A DNA stretch of 64,000 nt from Cupriavidus pauculus (GCF_022179805.1 NZ_BPUO01000001.1:434001-498000), one strand, 5' to 3'; counted from the stretch's first letter, positions 36,622 through 47,289 are shown. Notes: generated by a model not told the origin, from the sequence alone. Translations and numbers: made by a program.

Positions 36622-37917
36622 TCAGGAATGGGCCGGGACCATGCACTGCTTGTGTTCGACGTGATATTCGAACTCTTTCCAGTAGTGCTTGAGCATGCCG
36701 CGTACCGGCATCGCCGCGGCATCGCCGAGTGCGCAAATCGTGCGACCCATGATGTTTTCCGCGACGTTATTGAGCAGGTCCAGGTCTTCCTGGCGGCCTT
36801 CTCCGTGTTCAATACGATTCACCATGCGATAGAGCCAGCCGGTGCCTTCACGGCACGGCGTGCACTGGCCGCACGATTCTTCAAAGTAGAAATACGACAG
36901 GCGCAGCAGCGACCGCACCATGCAGCGCGTCTCGTCCATGACGATCACGGCGCCCGAGCCCAGCATCGAGCCGGCCTTGGCGATCGAGTCGTAGTCCATG
37001 GTCGACGCCATCATCAGGTCGGCCGGCACCACCGGCGCCGACGATCCACCCGGGATCACGGCCTTGAGCGCCTTGCCACCGCGCATGCCGCCCGCCAGCT
37101 CCAGCAGCGTGGAGAACGGCGTGCCCAGCGGAATTTCGTAGTTGCCCGGACGCTCGACGTCACCCGAGATCGAGAAGATCTTGGTGCCGCCGTTGTTCGG
37201 CTTGCCGATCTTCAGGTATTCCTCGGGGCCAACGGCCAGCAGGAACGGCACCGCGGCAAACGTCTCGGTGTTGTTGATCGTGGTCGGCTTGCCGTACAGG
37301 CCGAAGCTGGCCGGGAAAGGCGGCTTGAAACGCGGCTGGCCCTTCTTGCCTTCCAGCGATTCCAGCAGCGCGGTTTCCTCGCCGCAGATATAGGCGCCGT
37401 AGCCATGGTGGGCATGCAACTGGAAGTCGAAGCCCGAACCCAGGATGTTGTCACCCAGGAATCCGGCCGCACGCGCTTCCTCGAGGGCTTCCTCGAAGAC
37501 CTTGTACTCGTTCCAGATTTCGCCGTGGATGTAGTTGTAGCCCACGGTGATGCCCATCGCATACGCACCAATCGCCATGCCTTCGATCAGCGAGTGCGGG
37601 TTGTAGCGAATGATGTCGCGATCCTTGAACGTACCCGGCTCACCTTCGTCGGTGTTGCAGACCAGGTACTTCTGGCCCGGGAACGTACGCGGCATGAAGC
37701 TCCACTTCAGGCCGGTGGGGAAACCCGCGCCACCGCGGCCACGCAGGCCCGAGGCCTTGACGTCGGCAATCACCTGCTCGGGCGGTACCTTCTGTTCGAG
37801 GATACGACGCAGCTGCGCATAGCCGCCACGCTTGACGTAGTCCTCGAGGTGCCAGTTCTTGCCGTCCAGGCCGGCCAGGATCAGCGGCTTGATGTGACGG
37901 TCGTGCAGAGAGGTCAT
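36622..37917 (-). CDS. nuoF: NADH-quinone oxidoreductase subunit F (NADH- and FMN-binding)
   Basis: This 431-residue subunit is where NADH is oxidised. [13 protein letters not shown] binds [20 protein letters not shown] binds NADH, and [15 protein letters not shown] with a later Cys ligates cluster N3. It begins 1 base after the nuoE stop (TAA-c-ATG) and ends 13 bases before nuoG. Confidence 0.97.
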   Translation of the reverse strand: MTSLHDRHIKPLILAGLDGKNWHLEDYVKRGGYAQLRRILEQKVPPEQVIADVKASGLRGRGGAGFPTGLKWSFMPRTFPGQKYLVCNTDEGEPGTFKDRDIIRYNPHSLIEGMAIGAYAMGITVGYNYIHGEIWNEYKVFEEALEEARAAGFLGDNILGSGFDFQLHAHHGYGAYICGEETALLESLEGKKGQPRFKPPFPASFGLYGKPTTINNTETFAAVPFLLAVGPEEYLKIGKPNNGGTKIFSISGDVERPGNYEIPLGTPFSTLLELAGGMRGGKALKAVIPGGSSAPVVPADLMMASTMDYDSIAKAGSMLGSGAVIVMDETRCMVRSLLRLSYFYFEESCGQCTPCREGTGWLYRMVNRIEHGEGRQEDLDLLNNVAENIMGRTICALGDAAAMPVRGMLKHYWKEFEYHVEHKQCMVPAHS

Positions 37918-37918
37918 G

Positions 37919-38425
37919 TTACTTGTCCCCCTTGGCGGCGGCTTCGGACTTGAGCTCTTCGACGAGGGCGTCGAGCTTGTCGTCGCTCATGAAGCTGCAC
38001 ATGCGGGTGTTGTTGACGATCATCACCGGTGCGTCGCCGCAAGCGCCCATGCACTCGCCCTCTTTGAGGGTAAAGCAGCCGTCGGCGGTGGTTTCGTTGT
38101 AGTCGATCCCGAGCTTGCGCTTCAGGTATTCGCCAGCCCGCTCGCCGCCCGACAGTGCGCACGGCAGGTTGGTGCAGACGGTGAGCTTGTACTTGCCCAC
38201 CGGCTTGGTGTCATACATGTTGTAGAACGTGGCCACCTCTTCCACCCACACGGGCGGCATTTCCAGGTAGCTGGCGACGAACTGCATGACTTCGGGGGAA
38301 ACCCAGCCCACCTCGCCCTGTGCCACGGCGAGTGCCGCCATCACGGCCGACTGCTTCTGGTCGGTCGGATACTTCGCGATCGCGCGATCGATTTCCTTGA
38401 GAGCTTCTGCTGATAGCATGGTCAT
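37919..38425 (-). CDS. nuoE: NADH-quinone oxidoreductase subunit E (2Fe-2S)
   Basis: This 168-residue thioredoxin-like subunit ligates cluster N1a with CTNLPC and CMGACGDAP. Two ATGs are possible, 38425 (MTMLSAEAL) and 38419 (MLSAEAL); neither has a clear Shine-Dalgarno. The upstream open frame covers the 214-base spacer after nuoD and is not conserved. That spacer, unusually long for this operon, carries a perfect hairpin just after nuoD. Confidence 0.95.
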   Translation of the reverse strand: MTMLSAEALKEIDRAIAKYPTDQKQSAVMAALAVAQGEVGWVSPEVMQFVASYLEMPPVWVEEVATFYNMYDTKPVGKYKLTVCTNLPCALSGGERAGEYLKRKLGIDYNETTADGCFTLKEGECMGACGDAPVMIVNNTRMCSFMSDDKLDALVEELKSEAAAKGDK

Positions 38426-38620
38426 TGCAGTAATACGGCGAAGCCCCGCCTTGATGCGTGGCTTCACTGGTTTGCAGCCGTCGCTGCCATGTTCTGCCGG
38501 TCCGGAACGCTCCAGCGCATTCCTAACCAATCCGTCGCAGGCAAGAAGCACCTGCCGCCACCGTTACCGCCGGGGCCGGCCGAACACGCCCGGATCGTCG
38601 TCCGGGCAACGGCCTGTAAC

Positions 38621-38639
38621 GGGTTACCTGAGGTAACCC
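38621..38639. repeat. Perfect hairpin directly after the nuoD stop codon
   Basis: GGGTTACC (38621-38628), loop TGA, GGTAACCC (38632-38639). It touches the nuoD stop codon (38640-38642) and starts the 214-base spacer before nuoE. With no T run it is more likely an mRNA stabiliser or processing site than a terminator. Confidence 0.6.
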
Positions 38640-39893
38640 TTAGCGGTCGATCTCGCCGAACACGATGTCCTGCGTACCGATGATCGTGACCGCATCCGCA
38701 ATCATGTGTCCGCGCGCCATTTCGTCCAGCGCGGCCAGGTGGGCATAACCCGGCGCACGGATCTTCAGGCGGTACGGCTTGTTCGCACCGTCCGAGATCG
38801 CGTAGATACCGAACTCGCCCTTCGGGTGTTCCACCGCGGCATACGCCTCGCCCGGCGGCACGTGGATGCCTTCCGTGAAGAGCTTGAAATGGTGAATCAG
38901 CTCTTCCATGTTCGACTTCATGTTCACGCGCGACGGCGGTGCCACCTTGTGGTTCTCGGTGATCACCGGACCCGGGTTGCGGCGCAGCCAGTCGATACAC
39001 TGCTTGATGATGCGATTCGACTGGCGCATTTCTTCCACACGCACCAGGTAGCGCGAGTAGCAGTCGCCAGCCGTGCCAACCGGAATGTCGAAGTCGAGCT
39101 GGTCGTACACCTCGTACGGCTGCTTCTTGCGCAGGTCCCACTCGATGCCCGAACCACGCAGCATCGGACCGGTGAAACCAAGCTGCAGCGCGCGCTCGGG
39201 GCTGACCACGCCGATATCGACAAGACGTTGCTTCCAGATACGGTTATCGGTCAGCAGCGTCTCATATTCATCCACGTACGTCGGAAAACGATTCGTGAAG
39301 TCTTCGATGAAGTCCAGCAGCGAGCCCGAACGTGCTTCGTTCATGACCTTGATGGCGCGCTCGTTGTGGATCTTCGACGCACGGTACTGCGGCATCGTGT
39401 CCGGCAGGTCGCGATAGACGCCACCCGGACGGTAGTAAGCCGCGTGCATGCGCGCGCCCGACACCGCCTCGTACATGTCGAACATGTCCTCGCGTTCACG
39501 GAACGCGTACAGGAACACCGCCATCGCGCCAACGTCCAGTGCGTGGGCGCCGATCCACATCAGGTGGTTCAGCAGGCGGGTGATTTCGTCGAACATCACG
39601 CGGATGTACTGGGCGCGGATCGGCACCTCGATGCCGACCATCTTCTCGATCGCCATCACGTACGCGTGTTCGTTGGACATCATCGACACGTAGTCGAGAC
39701 GATCCATGTAGGGAACGTTCTGGATCCAGCTCTTCTGCTCGGCCAGCTTTTCCGTGGCACGGTGCAGCAGGCCGATGTGGGGGTCGGCACGCTGGATGAC
39801 TTCGCCGTCCAGCTCCAGCACCAGGCGGAGCACGCCGTGGGCTGCAGGGTGTTGGGGACCGAAGTTGAGGGTGTAGTTCTTGATATCTGCCAT
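38640..39893 (-). CDS. nuoD: NADH-quinone oxidoreductase subunit D
   Basis: This 417-residue, 49-kDa subunit lines the quinone site. [21 protein letters not shown] holds the conserved His and [12 protein letters not shown] follows; the C-terminus ends [13 protein letters not shown], as in the family. It starts 10 bases after the nuoC stop. Confidence 0.97.
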   Translation of the reverse strand: MADIKNYTLNFGPQHPAAHGVLRLVLELDGEVIQRADPHIGLLHRATEKLAEQKSWIQNVPYMDRLDYVSMMSNEHAYVMAIEKMVGIEVPIRAQYIRVMFDEITRLLNHLMWIGAHALDVGAMAVFLYAFREREDMFDMYEAVSGARMHAAYYRPGGVYRDLPDTMPQYRASKIHNERAIKVMNEARSGSLLDFIEDFTNRFPTYVDEYETLLTDNRIWKQRLVDIGVVSPERALQLGFTGPMLRGSGIEWDLRKKQPYEVYDQLDFDIPVGTAGDCYSRYLVRVEEMRQSNRIIKQCIDWLRRNPGPVITENHKVAPPSRVNMKSNMEELIHHFKLFTEGIHVPPGEAYAAVEHPKGEFGIYAISDGANKPYRLKIRAPGYAHLAALDEMARGHMIADAVTIIGTQDIVFGEIDR

Positions 39894-39903
39894 GACGCCG
39901 TTC

Positions 39904-40503
39904 TCAGTGCTTCGTGCCGCCGTAGTTATCCTCGCGAATCACGCGCGGCGTGATTTCGCGCGGCTCGATCGTCACCGGCTGGTAGATGACCCGCTTCTGC
40001 TCGGGGTCGTAGCGCATTTCCACGTAGCCCGAAACCGGGAAGTCCTTGCGGAACGGATGGCCGACGAAACCGTAGTCGGTCAGGATGCGGCGCAGGTCCG
40101 GGTGGCCTTCGAAAACGATGCCATAGAAGTCGAACGCTTCGCGCTCGAACCAGTTCACCGAACTCCAGATGTCGATCAGCGACGGCACCACGGGCAGGTC
40201 GTCGTCCGGCGCGAACACGCGCAGGCGCAGACGCCAGTTGTGCTTGACCGACAGCAGATGGGTCACGGCGGCAAAACGCAGGCCGGCCCAGGCGCCTTCG
40301 GCATAGTCGGAATAATCCACGCCACAGACGTCGATGGCCTGTTCGAAATGCAGCGACGGGTCGTCGCGCAGCAGGCGTGCAACGTCAAGCGAGTCGGCGG
40401 CCTTGACGACCAGCGTCAGTTCGCCAGTGGCCTCGGTCAGGTTCTGCACGCGCTTGCCCAGAACTTTCTCGAGGGCGGCCTTGAGGGTATCGAGGTTCGC
40501 CAT
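39904..40503 (-). CDS. nuoC: NADH-quinone oxidoreductase subunit C
   Basis: This 199-residue, 30-kDa subunit contains [39 protein letters not shown], the family signature. It has no cofactor and joins NuoD and NuoB. It is separate from nuoD, unlike the E. coli nuoCD fusion. One base separates it from nuoB. Confidence 0.97.
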   Translation of the reverse strand: MANLDTLKAALEKVLGKRVQNLTEATGELTLVVKAADSLDVARLLRDDPSLHFEQAIDVCGVDYSDYAEGAWAGLRFAAVTHLLSVKHNWRLRLRVFAPDDDLPVVPSLIDIWSSVNWFEREAFDFYGIVFEGHPDLRRILTDYGFVGHPFRKDFPVSGYVEMRYDPEQKRVIYQPVTIEPREITPRVIREDNYGGTKH

Positions 40504-40504
40504 G

Positions 40505-40987
40505 TCAGCCCTTGCGCGCGATGGTGTTGGTACGCTTGATCTTGTTCTGCAGTTGGATCACGCCGTAGATCAGCGCTTCCGCCGTCGGCGGGCAGCCCGG
40601 AACATAGATGTCGACCGGCACGATGCGGTCGCAGCCACGCACTACCGAATACGAGTAGTGGTAGTAGCCGCCGCCATTCGCGCACGAACCCATCGAGATC
40701 ACCCAACGCGGTTCCGCCATCTGGTCATAGACCTTGCGCAGCGCGGGGGCCATCTTGTTGCACAGCGTACCGGCCACGATCATCACGTCGGACTGACGCG
40801 GCGACGGACGGAAAATCACGCCAAAACGGTCCATGTCATAACGTGCTGCGCCGGCGTGCATCATTTCCACTGCACAGCAGGCCAGACCAAACGTCATGGG
40901 CCACAGGGAACCCGTACGGGTCCAGTTGATCAGCTTGTCAGCGGTTGTCGTGACAAAGCCTTCGTTGAGAACGCCTTCGATTGCCAT
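40505..40987 (-). CDS. nuoB: NADH-quinone oxidoreductase subunit B (cluster N2)
   Basis: This 160-residue subunit holds the terminal 4Fe-4S cluster N2, ligated by the tandem Cys of [12 protein letters not shown], the Cys of [11 protein letters not shown] and the Cys of [10 protein letters not shown]. It reduces ubiquinone. It lies 6 bases after nuoA. Confidence 0.97.
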   Translation of the reverse strand: MAIEGVLNEGFVTTTADKLINWTRTGSLWPMTFGLACCAVEMMHAGAARYDMDRFGVIFRPSPRQSDVMIVAGTLCNKMAPALRKVYDQMAEPRWVISMGSCANGGGYYHYSYSVVRGCDRIVPVDIYVPGCPPTAEALIYGVIQLQNKIKRTNTIARKG

Positions 40988-40993
40988 TTCACA

Positions 40994-41353
40994 TCACTCC
41001 CAATCGAGCGCGCCCTTTTTCCAGATGTAGACGAAGCCCACGATGAATTCCAGCAGAAACACGCCCATGGCGATGAATCCCGGCCAACCGATGTCCTTGA
41101 GGGCAACGCCCCAGGGAAACAGGAAGGCAGTTTCGAGATCGAACAGGATAAAGAGGATGGCGATGAGGTAATAGCGCACGTCGAACTTCATGCGCGCATC
41201 CTCGAATGCCTCGAAGCCGCACTCGTACGGCGACAGCTTCGCTGCGTCAGGCTTGTTGGGACCGAGAATCCTGCCAATGGACATCAGCGCTACACCGAGC
41301 ACGATGCCAAAGAGGATGAAGATGAGGACGGGGAAGTAGGCTTCGAGAGTCAA
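40994..41353 (-). CDS. nuoA: NADH-quinone oxidoreductase subunit A
   Basis: This 119-residue, three-helix membrane subunit contains [23 protein letters not shown] and [13 protein letters not shown], the universal NuoA signatures. No ATG stands at the conserved N-terminus; TTG 41353 (TTG ACT CTC GAA GCC TAC) gives the family start [11 protein letters not shown] and length 119, so I use it. A rare start codon on the first gene of the operon could lower its translation. The frame upstream overlaps the tRNA-Leu leader region. Confidence 0.93.
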   Translation of the reverse strand: MTLEAYFPVLIFILFGIVLGVALMSIGRILGPNKPDAAKLSPYECGFEAFEDARMKFDVRYYLIAILFILFDLETAFLFPWGVALKDIGWPGFIAMGVFLLEFIVGFVYIWKKGALDWE

Positions 41354-41525
41354 GGTACGGCCAGCCTTATCTGGAATGTTGTCAACAGCACCAGCTAGCG
41401 GCGACCTGTTGCCCACCCCAGGCGCCATCCCGTCATAGCTACGGCGCCGCCTTGCGGACTGCCGGAGAGCCAATGCTGCAGCCCATGCATGACATGGATG
41501 CGACATTGACTTCCGATCAATTGTT

Positions 41526-41610
41526 TGGTGCCGACGGCGAGACTCGAACTCGCACAGCTTTCGCCACTACCCCCTCAAGATAGCGTGTCTACCAATTTCA
41601 CCACGTCGGC
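41526..41610 (-). tRNA. tRNA-Leu, anticodon GAG, CCA encoded
   Basis: The acceptor stem is GCCGACG with CGTCGGC, followed by A and an encoded CCA (41526-41528 on the plus strand). The anticodon arm is CTATC-TTGAGGG-GGTAG, placing GAG in the loop; it decodes CUC and CUU. The long variable arm is typical of type II tRNA-Leu. The T arm GCGAGTTCGAGTCTCGC is standard. It lies between secG and nuoA, the usual place in this family. Confidence 0.96.
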
Positions 41611-41734
41611 TGGGGGAGAAACAATATTGCCTTGCGCCGGGTTTTTACACCCTACGAAGCGTTGCCTCGGAGATTTCTCCTTTGGCTTTCGCCCCGCGCT
41701 GGGGAATCGTTTCAAGCCCTGCATTCTAACGCAT

Positions 41735-41780
41735 GATTCCTGATTTGTTCAATGCACAACTACAAATTAAATCAGGAATC
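41735..41780. repeat. Perfect inverted repeat between secG and tRNA-Leu
   Basis: GATTCCTGATTT (41735-41746) and AAATCAGGAATC (41769-41780) form a 12-bp perfect stem with a 22-base loop in an AT-rich island. It lies 39 bases after the secG stop on the transcript that also carries tRNA-Leu. It could terminate secG transcription weakly or mark a processing site for the tRNA. Confidence 0.6.
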
Positions 41781-41819
41781 CGCGAACACACTGTTCGATT
41801 ATTGCGCAGATGCCAAAGC

Positions 41820-42188
41820 TTACTTCGGTACAGCAGGCGCGGCCGGAGCCGACGCGGCAGCAGCTGCCGGTGCGGATGCTGCCGGCGCCGAAGCCGATGC
41901 TGCCTGGGGTTGCTGGGCTGCGCCCATGACACCCAGCGAAGCCTGCGGCTTGTAGTTGCCCAGCAACGTCAGGCCCAGCGTGCAAGCGAAGAACAGCGCC
42001 GCCAGAACAGCCGTGGTGCGCGAGAGAAAGTTCGCCGAGCCCGAGGCACCGAACAGGCTGCCCGATGCACCGGACCCGAACGCGGCGCCAACGTCGGCAC
42101 CTTTGCCATGCTGCAGCAGGACGAGGCCGATCACGCCAAGCGCGGACAGAACCTGCACGACGACCAACAGAGTCTTGAAAATTGCCAT
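41820..42188 (-). CDS. secG: Preprotein translocase subunit SecG
   Basis: This 122-residue protein has two membrane helices (about 3-23 and 55-75). QHGKGADVGAAFGSGASGSLFGASGSANFLSRTTA is the conserved central loop. The C-terminal 35 residues are almost entirely Ala, Ser and Pro, a low-complexity tail that varies between species. SecG assists SecYE in protein export. It lies 50 bases after tpiA. Confidence 0.95.
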   Translation of the reverse strand: MAIFKTLLVVVQVLSALGVIGLVLLQHGKGADVGAAFGSGASGSLFGASGSANFLSRTTAVLAALFFACTLGLTLLGNYKPQASLGVMGAAQQPQAASASAPAASAPAAAAASAPAAPAVPK

Positions 42189-42238
42189 TTGGTTAAATTC
42201 GTTTCGTACTTGCCTGATCAGACAGTCGCATCCGGCAT

Positions 42239-42976
42239 TCAGGCGTTGCCGATCGCGAGGAAATCATCCGCCTTCAGCGAGGCGCCGCCAATGAGCCCCC
42301 CGTCGATGTCGGACATGGAAAACAGTTCGGCCGCATTGTCGGGCTTCACGCTGCCGCCGTACAGGATGGCCATGCGTTGGGCCACATCCGCATTCTTGCC
42401 GGCCACTTGCACGCGCAGCGCGGCGTGCACGGCCTGGGCCTGCTCGCTCGTAGCCGTCTTGCCGGTACCGATGGCCCACACGGGCTCATAGGCCAGAACA
42501 ATTCGATCAAGCTGCTCGATAGACAGCGCGTCGAGCACAGCTTGCAACTGGCGACCCACCACGGCTTCGGTCTGACCAGCCTCACGTTCGGCCAGCGTCT
42601 CGCCGACGCAGACCACGGGGACCAGGCCCGACTCCAGCGCGCGCAGCGCCTTGGCGGCCACCGTCGCGTCGGTTTCAGCGTGGTACGTACGGCGCTCCGA
42701 ATGCCCGACCAGCACATAGGCACAGCCGAATTCGGCCAGCATCGGGGCAGCGACTTCGCCGGTGAATGCACCCTTGACCTCGGCCGAGGTGTCCTGGGCG
42801 CCCCACGCCACCTGGGTTCCGGTGAGCAGCGACTGGCACTGGGCAAGATAGGGGAACGGTGCGCAAACAGCCAGTTTTGCCTTGGCCGGCGCTGCCTTGA
42901 TGCCTTCCAGCAGGGCCGCGTTGGCGGCAAGGCTGCCATGCATCTTCCAATTGCCGATGACCAGCTTTTGTCTCAC
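42239..42976 (-). CDS. tpiA: Triosephosphate isomerase
   Basis: This is a 245-residue TIM barrel. Lys of GNWKMHG, His of VGHSERR and the catalytic Glu of [14 protein letters not shown] are present, as is the phosphate-binding GGSVKPDNA near the end. It interconverts dihydroxyacetone phosphate and glyceraldehyde 3-phosphate in glycolysis and gluconeogenesis. It heads the tpiA-secG pair. Confidence 0.97.
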   Translation of the reverse strand: MRQKLVIGNWKMHGSLAANAALLEGIKAAPAKAKLAVCAPFPYLAQCQSLLTGTQVAWGAQDTSAEVKGAFTGEVAAPMLAEFGCAYVLVGHSERRTYHAETDATVAAKALRALESGLVPVVCVGETLAEREAGQTEAVVGRQLQAVLDALSIEQLDRIVLAYEPVWAIGTGKTATSEQAQAVHAALRVQVAGKNADVAQRMAILYGGSVKPDNAAELFSMSDIDGGLIGGASLKADDFLAIGNA

Positions 42977-43120
42977 AAGGGTCCCCTCTTTAAATCAAAC
43001 CGGCTATTGTAGCGTGGTCAAGGGGGTGCCGCCAGCGCGTGGCGGACAATTGCAGACGTCCAGTGGTCATCGGCCCACAATTGCGCGGGTGATGGCGCAA
43101 CCGCAACCGAGCGAACCAAA

Positions 43121-44125
43121 TTACCAGGTCAGCACGATCTTGCCGGTGTGCTCGCTCGATTCCATCAGACGATGGGCATCGGCGGCCTGGGCGGCCGGGA
43201 ACACCTTGTAGATCACCGGCTTGATCTTGCCCGACGCCAGCAGCGGCCAGACGTTCTGATGCAACGCCTGCGCAATCGCGCCCTTGAACGATGCCGGACG
43301 CGGACGCAGCGTCGACCCCGTGATCGTGATACGGCGGCGCAGGATGTCGCCCAGCGGAATCTCGGCCTTGCCGCCGCCCAGCAGCGCGATGATGACGATG
43401 CGGCCATCATCGGCAATGCACGACAGCTCGCGCGCCAGGTAAGAGCCGGCCACCATGTCGAGAATCACGTCGACGCCCTTGCCTTCCGTCAGCGCCTTCA
43501 CTTCGGCCGCGAAATCCTGCGTCTTGTAGTTGATTGCACGATCGGCGCCCAGCTCCTCGCACGCCTTGCATTTGTCGTCGCTGCCGGCGGTGACGAACAC
43601 CTTGAAGCCCATGGCCTTGGCGATCTGGATGGCCGTGGTACCGATGCCGCTCGAGCCGCCCTGGATCAGCAGCGTTTCCGCCGCGCCGCGCGGGCCCTTG
43701 CCAAGCCGGCCACGGTCGAACACATTGCTCCACACCGTGAAGAAGGTCTCGGGCAGCGCCGCTGCCTCGATATCGCTCAGGCCTTCCGGCACCGGCAGGC
43801 ATTGCTCGATCGGTGCCGTGCACAGCTCGGCGTAACCGCCGCCCTGCACCAGCGCGCAAACCCGGTCGCCGGCCTTCAGGCCAAAGCGGTTCGCCGGATT
43901 CGACAGGTCACCACCCACGACCACGCCCGCCACTTCCAGGCCCGGCAGGTCCGACGCGCCCGGCGGCACCGGATAGTTGCCGGTTCGCTGGAACACGTCG
44001 GGACGGTTGATGCCGGCCGCTGCCACGCGAATCAGGATCTCTCCAGCCTTGGGCTCCGGATCGGGACGCTGGGTTTCCTGCAGGACTTCAGGGCCGCCGT
44101 ATTCACGGATTTCGATGGCTTTCAT
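43121..44125 (-). CDS. NAD(P)H quinone oxidoreductase, PIG3 type (zinc-less MDR)
   Basis: This 334-residue medium-chain reductase has the GroES-like N-terminal domain and a Rossmann domain with ETLLIQGGSSGIGTTAIQIAKAMG, the NADPH-binding region. No catalytic or structural zinc Cys set is visible. It starts MKAIEIREYGGPEVL, and KAGDRVCALVQGGGYAELCTAP fits the TP53I3/PIG3 branch, which reduces quinones. It lies between pnp and tpiA on the same strand but has a terminator on its upstream side, so it probably has its own promoter. Confidence 0.9.
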   Translation of the reverse strand: MKAIEIREYGGPEVLQETQRPDPEPKAGEILIRVAAAGINRPDVFQRTGNYPVPPGASDLPGLEVAGVVVGGDLSNPANRFGLKAGDRVCALVQGGGYAELCTAPIEQCLPVPEGLSDIEAAALPETFFTVWSNVFDRGRLGKGPRGAAETLLIQGGSSGIGTTAIQIAKAMGFKVFVTAGSDDKCKACEELGADRAINYKTQDFAAEVKALTEGKGVDVILDMVAGSYLARELSCIADDGRIVIIALLGGGKAEIPLGDILRRRITITGSTLRPRPASFKGAIAQALHQNVWPLLASGKIKPVIYKVFPAAQAADAHRLMESSEHTGKIVLTW

Positions 44126-44217
44126 GATCGCTCCTCATCAATGTCGTATTGCATCGCGCGGCACTCATCCGCACGATCGCAGGGGGGTCGCAGTAAAGAC
44201 TGACGGGCAGTGTAAAC

Positions 44218-44250
44218 AAAAAAGCGGCTGGACATCGCCAGCCGCTTTTT
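44218..44250. terminator. Rho-independent terminator after pnp (bidirectional form)
   Basis: GCGGCTGG (44224-44231) pairs with CCAGCCGC (44238-44245) around ACATCG, with an A run on the left and a T run on the right. On the minus strand it ends the pnp message. Confidence 0.93.
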
Positions 44251-44285
44251 CGGGTACTGCAGGTATGACTATGCGTCGCTACAGC

Positions 44286-46454
44286 TTATTGCTGTTGCTC
44301 CGGCGAAGCCGGCGCTGCCGGCGCATCGCCTTGCTGGACGATCGGGCTGATGCTGCCGCCCTCTTCGGCCAGTGCGGCCTTCAGCGACAGACGCAGACGA
44401 CCCTTCTCGTCGGCCTGGATCAGCTTCACGCGCACGTGCTGGCCTTCCTTTAGCCAGTCCTTGATGTCCTTGACGCGCTCGTTGACGATCTCGGAGATAT
44501 GCAGCAGACCGTCCTTGCCCGGCAGGATGTTCACGATGGCACCGAAGTCCAGCAGCTTCAGCACGGTACCAGCGTAGATCTTGCCCACTTCGGCTTCGGC
44601 GGTGATGCCTTCGATGCGGCGCTTGGCTTCAGCCATGCCGTCGGTCGACGTCGACGCGATGGTGATCGTGCCGTCTTCCTGGATGTCGATGGTCGTGCCG
44701 GTTTCCTTGGTCAGGGCCTGGATGGTCGAACCACCCTTGCCGATGACTTCGCGAATCTTGTCCGGATGGATCTTCATCGTGATCATGCGCGGTGCGTGTT
44801 CCGACAGCTCGGTACGCGCATGGCCCATCGCTTCCTGCATCTTGCCCAGGATGTGCATGCGGCCGTCACGGGCTTGCGCCAGTGCCACCTGCATGATTTC
44901 CTTGGTGATGCCCTGCACCTTGATGTCCATCTGCAGTGCCGTGATACCTGCATCGGTACCAGCCACCTTGAAGTCCATGTCGCCCAGGTGATCTTCGTCG
45001 CCCAGGATGTCGGTCAGCACGGCAAACTTGTTGCCTTCCAGGATCAGGCCCATGGCCACGCCGGCCACATGCGCCTTGACCGGAACGCCGGCGTCCATCA
45101 GTGCCAGGCAGCCGCCGCAGACCGAAGCCATCGACGACGAACCGTTCGACTCGGTGATTTCCGAGACCAGGCGGATCGTGTAGGCGAATTCGTCTTCCTT
45201 CGGCAGCACCGGAATCAGCGCGCGCTTGGCCAGACGGCCGTGACCGATTTCACGACGCTTCGGGCTACCCACGCGGCCGGTTTCGCCGGTGGCGAACGGA
45301 GGCATGTTGTAGTGAAGCATGAAGCGGTCGCGGTATTCACCGGCCAGCGCGTCGATGATCTGCTCGTCGCTCTTGGTGCCCAGCGTGGCCACTGCCAGCG
45401 CCTGGGTTTCACCACGCGTGAACAGCGACGAACCGTGGGCGCGCGGCAGCACCGACGAACGGATTTCGATCGGGCGCACGGTGCGCGTGTCGCGGCCGTC
45501 GATACGCGGCTCGCCGGCCAGGATCTGGCCACGCACGATCTTGGCTTCCAGGTCGAACAGGACGTTGCCCACTTCCACCTTGTCGGCTTCCACGCCGGCT
45601 TCGGCCAGCTTGGCCTGCACGGTTGCGTAGACTTCCTTGAGCTTGGCGCTACGGGCCGACTTCTGGCGCAGCTGGTAGGTTTCCTGCAGCAGCGGCAGAG
45701 CGATCTCGCTGACCTTGGTGATCAGCGCTTCGTTCTTGGCAGTCGGTGCCCAGTCCCACTCAGCCTTGCCGCCTTCGCGCACCAGGTCATGAATCGCGTT
45801 GACCGCGACTTGCATCTGCTCGTGGCCGTACACAACGGCGCCCAGCATCACGTCTTCCGACAGCTGCTTGGCTTCCGATTCCACCATCAGCACGGCGCGC
45901 TCGGTACCGGCAACCACGAGGTCCAGTTCCGAAGCGGCGATCTGCGAACGGGTCGGGTTCAGCAGGTACTGGCCGTCCTTGTAGCCGACGCGCGCGGCGC
46001 CCACCGGGCCATTGAACGGAATGCCCGACACGGCCAGCGCGGCCGACGAAGCGATCAGGGCCGGGATGTCGGCCGGCACTTCCGGGTTGATCGACAGCAC
46101 GTGGATCACCACCTGCACATCGTTGTAGAAGCCTTCCGGGAACAGCGGACGCAGCGGACGGTCGATCAGGCGCGAGGTCAGCGTCTCGTTTTCCGACGGA
46201 CGGCCTTCACGCTTGAAGAAGCCACCCGGGATCTTGCCGGCGGCGTAGGTCTTTTCGATGTAGTCGACGGTCAGCGGGAAGAAGTCCTGGCCCGCCTTCG
46301 GGCTCTTGGCTGCCACCACGGTGGCCAGCACCACGGTGTCTTCCACGTCGACGATCACGGCGCCCGAAGCTTGGCGGGCGATTTCGCCGGTTTCCATGCG
46401 GACCGTGTGCTGGCCCCACTGGAATTCCTTGACGATCTTGTTGAACATGGTCAT
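44286..46454 (-). CDS. pnp: Polyribonucleotide nucleotidyltransferase (PNPase)
   Basis: This 722-residue 3'-5' phosphorolytic exoribonuclease is part of the RNA degradosome. It has two RNase PH domains (about 10-230 and 320-550), the second with [13 protein letters not shown] and [16 protein letters not shown] domain ([19 protein letters not shown]) and an S1 domain ([29 protein letters not shown]) follow. ATG 46454 has AAGGA 7 bases upstream; ATG 46448 is an alternative. A long leader with a 12-bp hairpin (46576-46632) suggests RNase III-dependent autoregulation as in E. coli. Confidence 0.97.
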   Translation of the reverse strand: MTMFNKIVKEFQWGQHTVRMETGEIARQASGAVIVDVEDTVVLATVVAAKSPKAGQDFFPLTVDYIEKTYAAGKIPGGFFKREGRPSENETLTSRLIDRPLRPLFPEGFYNDVQVVIHVLSINPEVPADIPALIASSAALAVSGIPFNGPVGAARVGYKDGQYLLNPTRSQIAASELDLVVAGTERAVLMVESEAKQLSEDVMLGAVVYGHEQMQVAVNAIHDLVREGGKAEWDWAPTAKNEALITKVSEIALPLLQETYQLRQKSARSAKLKEVYATVQAKLAEAGVEADKVEVGNVLFDLEAKIVRGQILAGEPRIDGRDTRTVRPIEIRSSVLPRAHGSSLFTRGETQALAVATLGTKSDEQIIDALAGEYRDRFMLHYNMPPFATGETGRVGSPKRREIGHGRLAKRALIPVLPKEDEFAYTIRLVSEITESNGSSSMASVCGGCLALMDAGVPVKAHVAGVAMGLILEGNKFAVLTDILGDEDHLGDMDFKVAGTDAGITALQMDIKVQGITKEIMQVALAQARDGRMHILGKMQEAMGHARTELSEHAPRMITMKIHPDKIREVIGKGGSTIQALTKETGTTIDIQEDGTITIASTSTDGMAEAKRRIEGITAEAEVGKIYAGTVLKLLDFGAIVNILPGKDGLLHISEIVNERVKDIKDWLKEGQHVRVKLIQADEKGRLRLSLKAALAEEGGSISPIVQQGDAPAAPASPEQQQ

Positions 46455-46575
46455 GAGCGTTCCTTGAATCATGCTTGCCTGCCGTAAACAGTTACGGCGG
46501 GCCGACGCCTGCGCTCGCAGCGGCAGGCGAACTGCCGGAATTGTCCCGGTCCGCAGTCTCAGGGAAGTGCTATGC

Positions 46576-46632
46576 CATTCCATCGCGCCACCGTCGAAAC
46601 AGCTGGTGACGATGCACGTACGCGATGGAATG
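46576..46632 (-). promoter_or_regulatory. Stem-loop in the pnp leader, candidate RNase III site
   Basis: CATTCCATCGCG (46576-46587) and CGCGATGGAATG (46621-46632) form a perfect 12-bp stem with a 33-base loop that can fold further. It lies about 120 bases upstream of the pnp start. In E. coli a long leader hairpin is cut by RNase III and PNPase then degrades its own message; position and size fit that scheme. Confidence 0.55.
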
Positions 46633-46746
46633 ACACAAAACCCCGTTTCCTTGGCCGGCTCCGGTGTCTCAGAGCTACAGAAAGAGCGAGGTAACTTACT
46701 CCGTCGCACAGCATGGCGCAACGGCGTACGGGCAAATTCGCCCGAA

Positions 46747-46773
46747 ATTATAGTGAAACAAACATCACATCAA
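46747..46773 (-). promoter_or_regulatory. Candidate sigma-70 promoter of pnp
   Basis: The minus strand has a perfect TATAAT (46752-46747) with TTGATG (46773-46768) 15 bases upstream. The spacing is shorter than the ideal 17. It would give a leader of about 285 bases. Apart from this, the stem-loop and the rpsO terminator, 46455-46908 holds nothing I recognise. Confidence 0.45.
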
Positions 46774-46803
46774 CGCTTGGCCCGGCGGGAATCCTCCGGA
46801 CCA

Positions 46804-46845
46804 GAAAAGCAAAATGCCTGCCCCAGCAGTGCTGGCGCAGGCATT
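46804..46845 (-). terminator. Rho-independent terminator of rpsO
   Basis: AATGCCTGC (46813-46821) pairs with GCAGGCATT (46837-46845), with an inner CCAGC/GCTGG stem. On the minus strand TTGCTTTTC follows. It ends rpsO 63 bases after its stop and overlaps the space just upstream of the candidate pnp promoter. Confidence 0.9.
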
Positions 46846-46908
46846 ACGGCCTCACGAGAAATCGTGCGAGTACAACGCTTGCAGGATTCGTGCTGCCATC
46901 CGCAGACC

Positions 46909-47172
46909 TTACTTACGCAGGCCCAGGGCTTCGATCAGGGCGCGGTAACGGTCGGCGTCGTTGGCCTTGAGGTAGTCCAGCAGACGACGACGACGGCTCA
47001 CCATGCGCAGCAGACCGCGGCGGCTGTGGTGGTCCTTCATGTTGGCCTTGAAGTGCGGGGTCAGTTCGTTGATACGGGTGGTCAGCAGAGCGACCTGGAC
47101 TTCGGGGCTACCCGTGTCGTTGGCACCGCGGGCGAACTTCTGGATGACTTCGGACTTGTTGGCAATTGCCAT
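46909..47172 (-). CDS. rpsO: 30S ribosomal protein S15
   Basis: This 87-residue protein binds the central domain of 16S rRNA and bridges to the 50S subunit. [22 protein letters not shown] and [22 protein letters not shown] are the fully conserved RNA-binding segments. It lies upstream of pnp, the usual rpsO-pnp order, with a terminator between them. Confidence 0.98.
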   Translation of the reverse strand: MAIANKSEVIQKFARGANDTGSPEVQVALLTTRINELTPHFKANMKDHHSRRGLLRMVSRRRRLLDYLKANDADRYRALIEALGLRK

Positions 47173-47289
47173 GATGTTTTCCTTTCACTTGCGACCGCCG
47201 CAGCACGGGATGTGCCACCTGCGTCGTGCCTTGCATTTCACTTGGCATCTGCCCCCCGCAGCCAGATGGCTCACGGACGACAGCCGCGC

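Noticed and set aside
33087..36692. A plus-strand open frame of about 1200 codons antisense to nuoGH
   Set aside because: Same reason: a shadow of nuoH and nuoG with His/Arg-rich low-information sequence.
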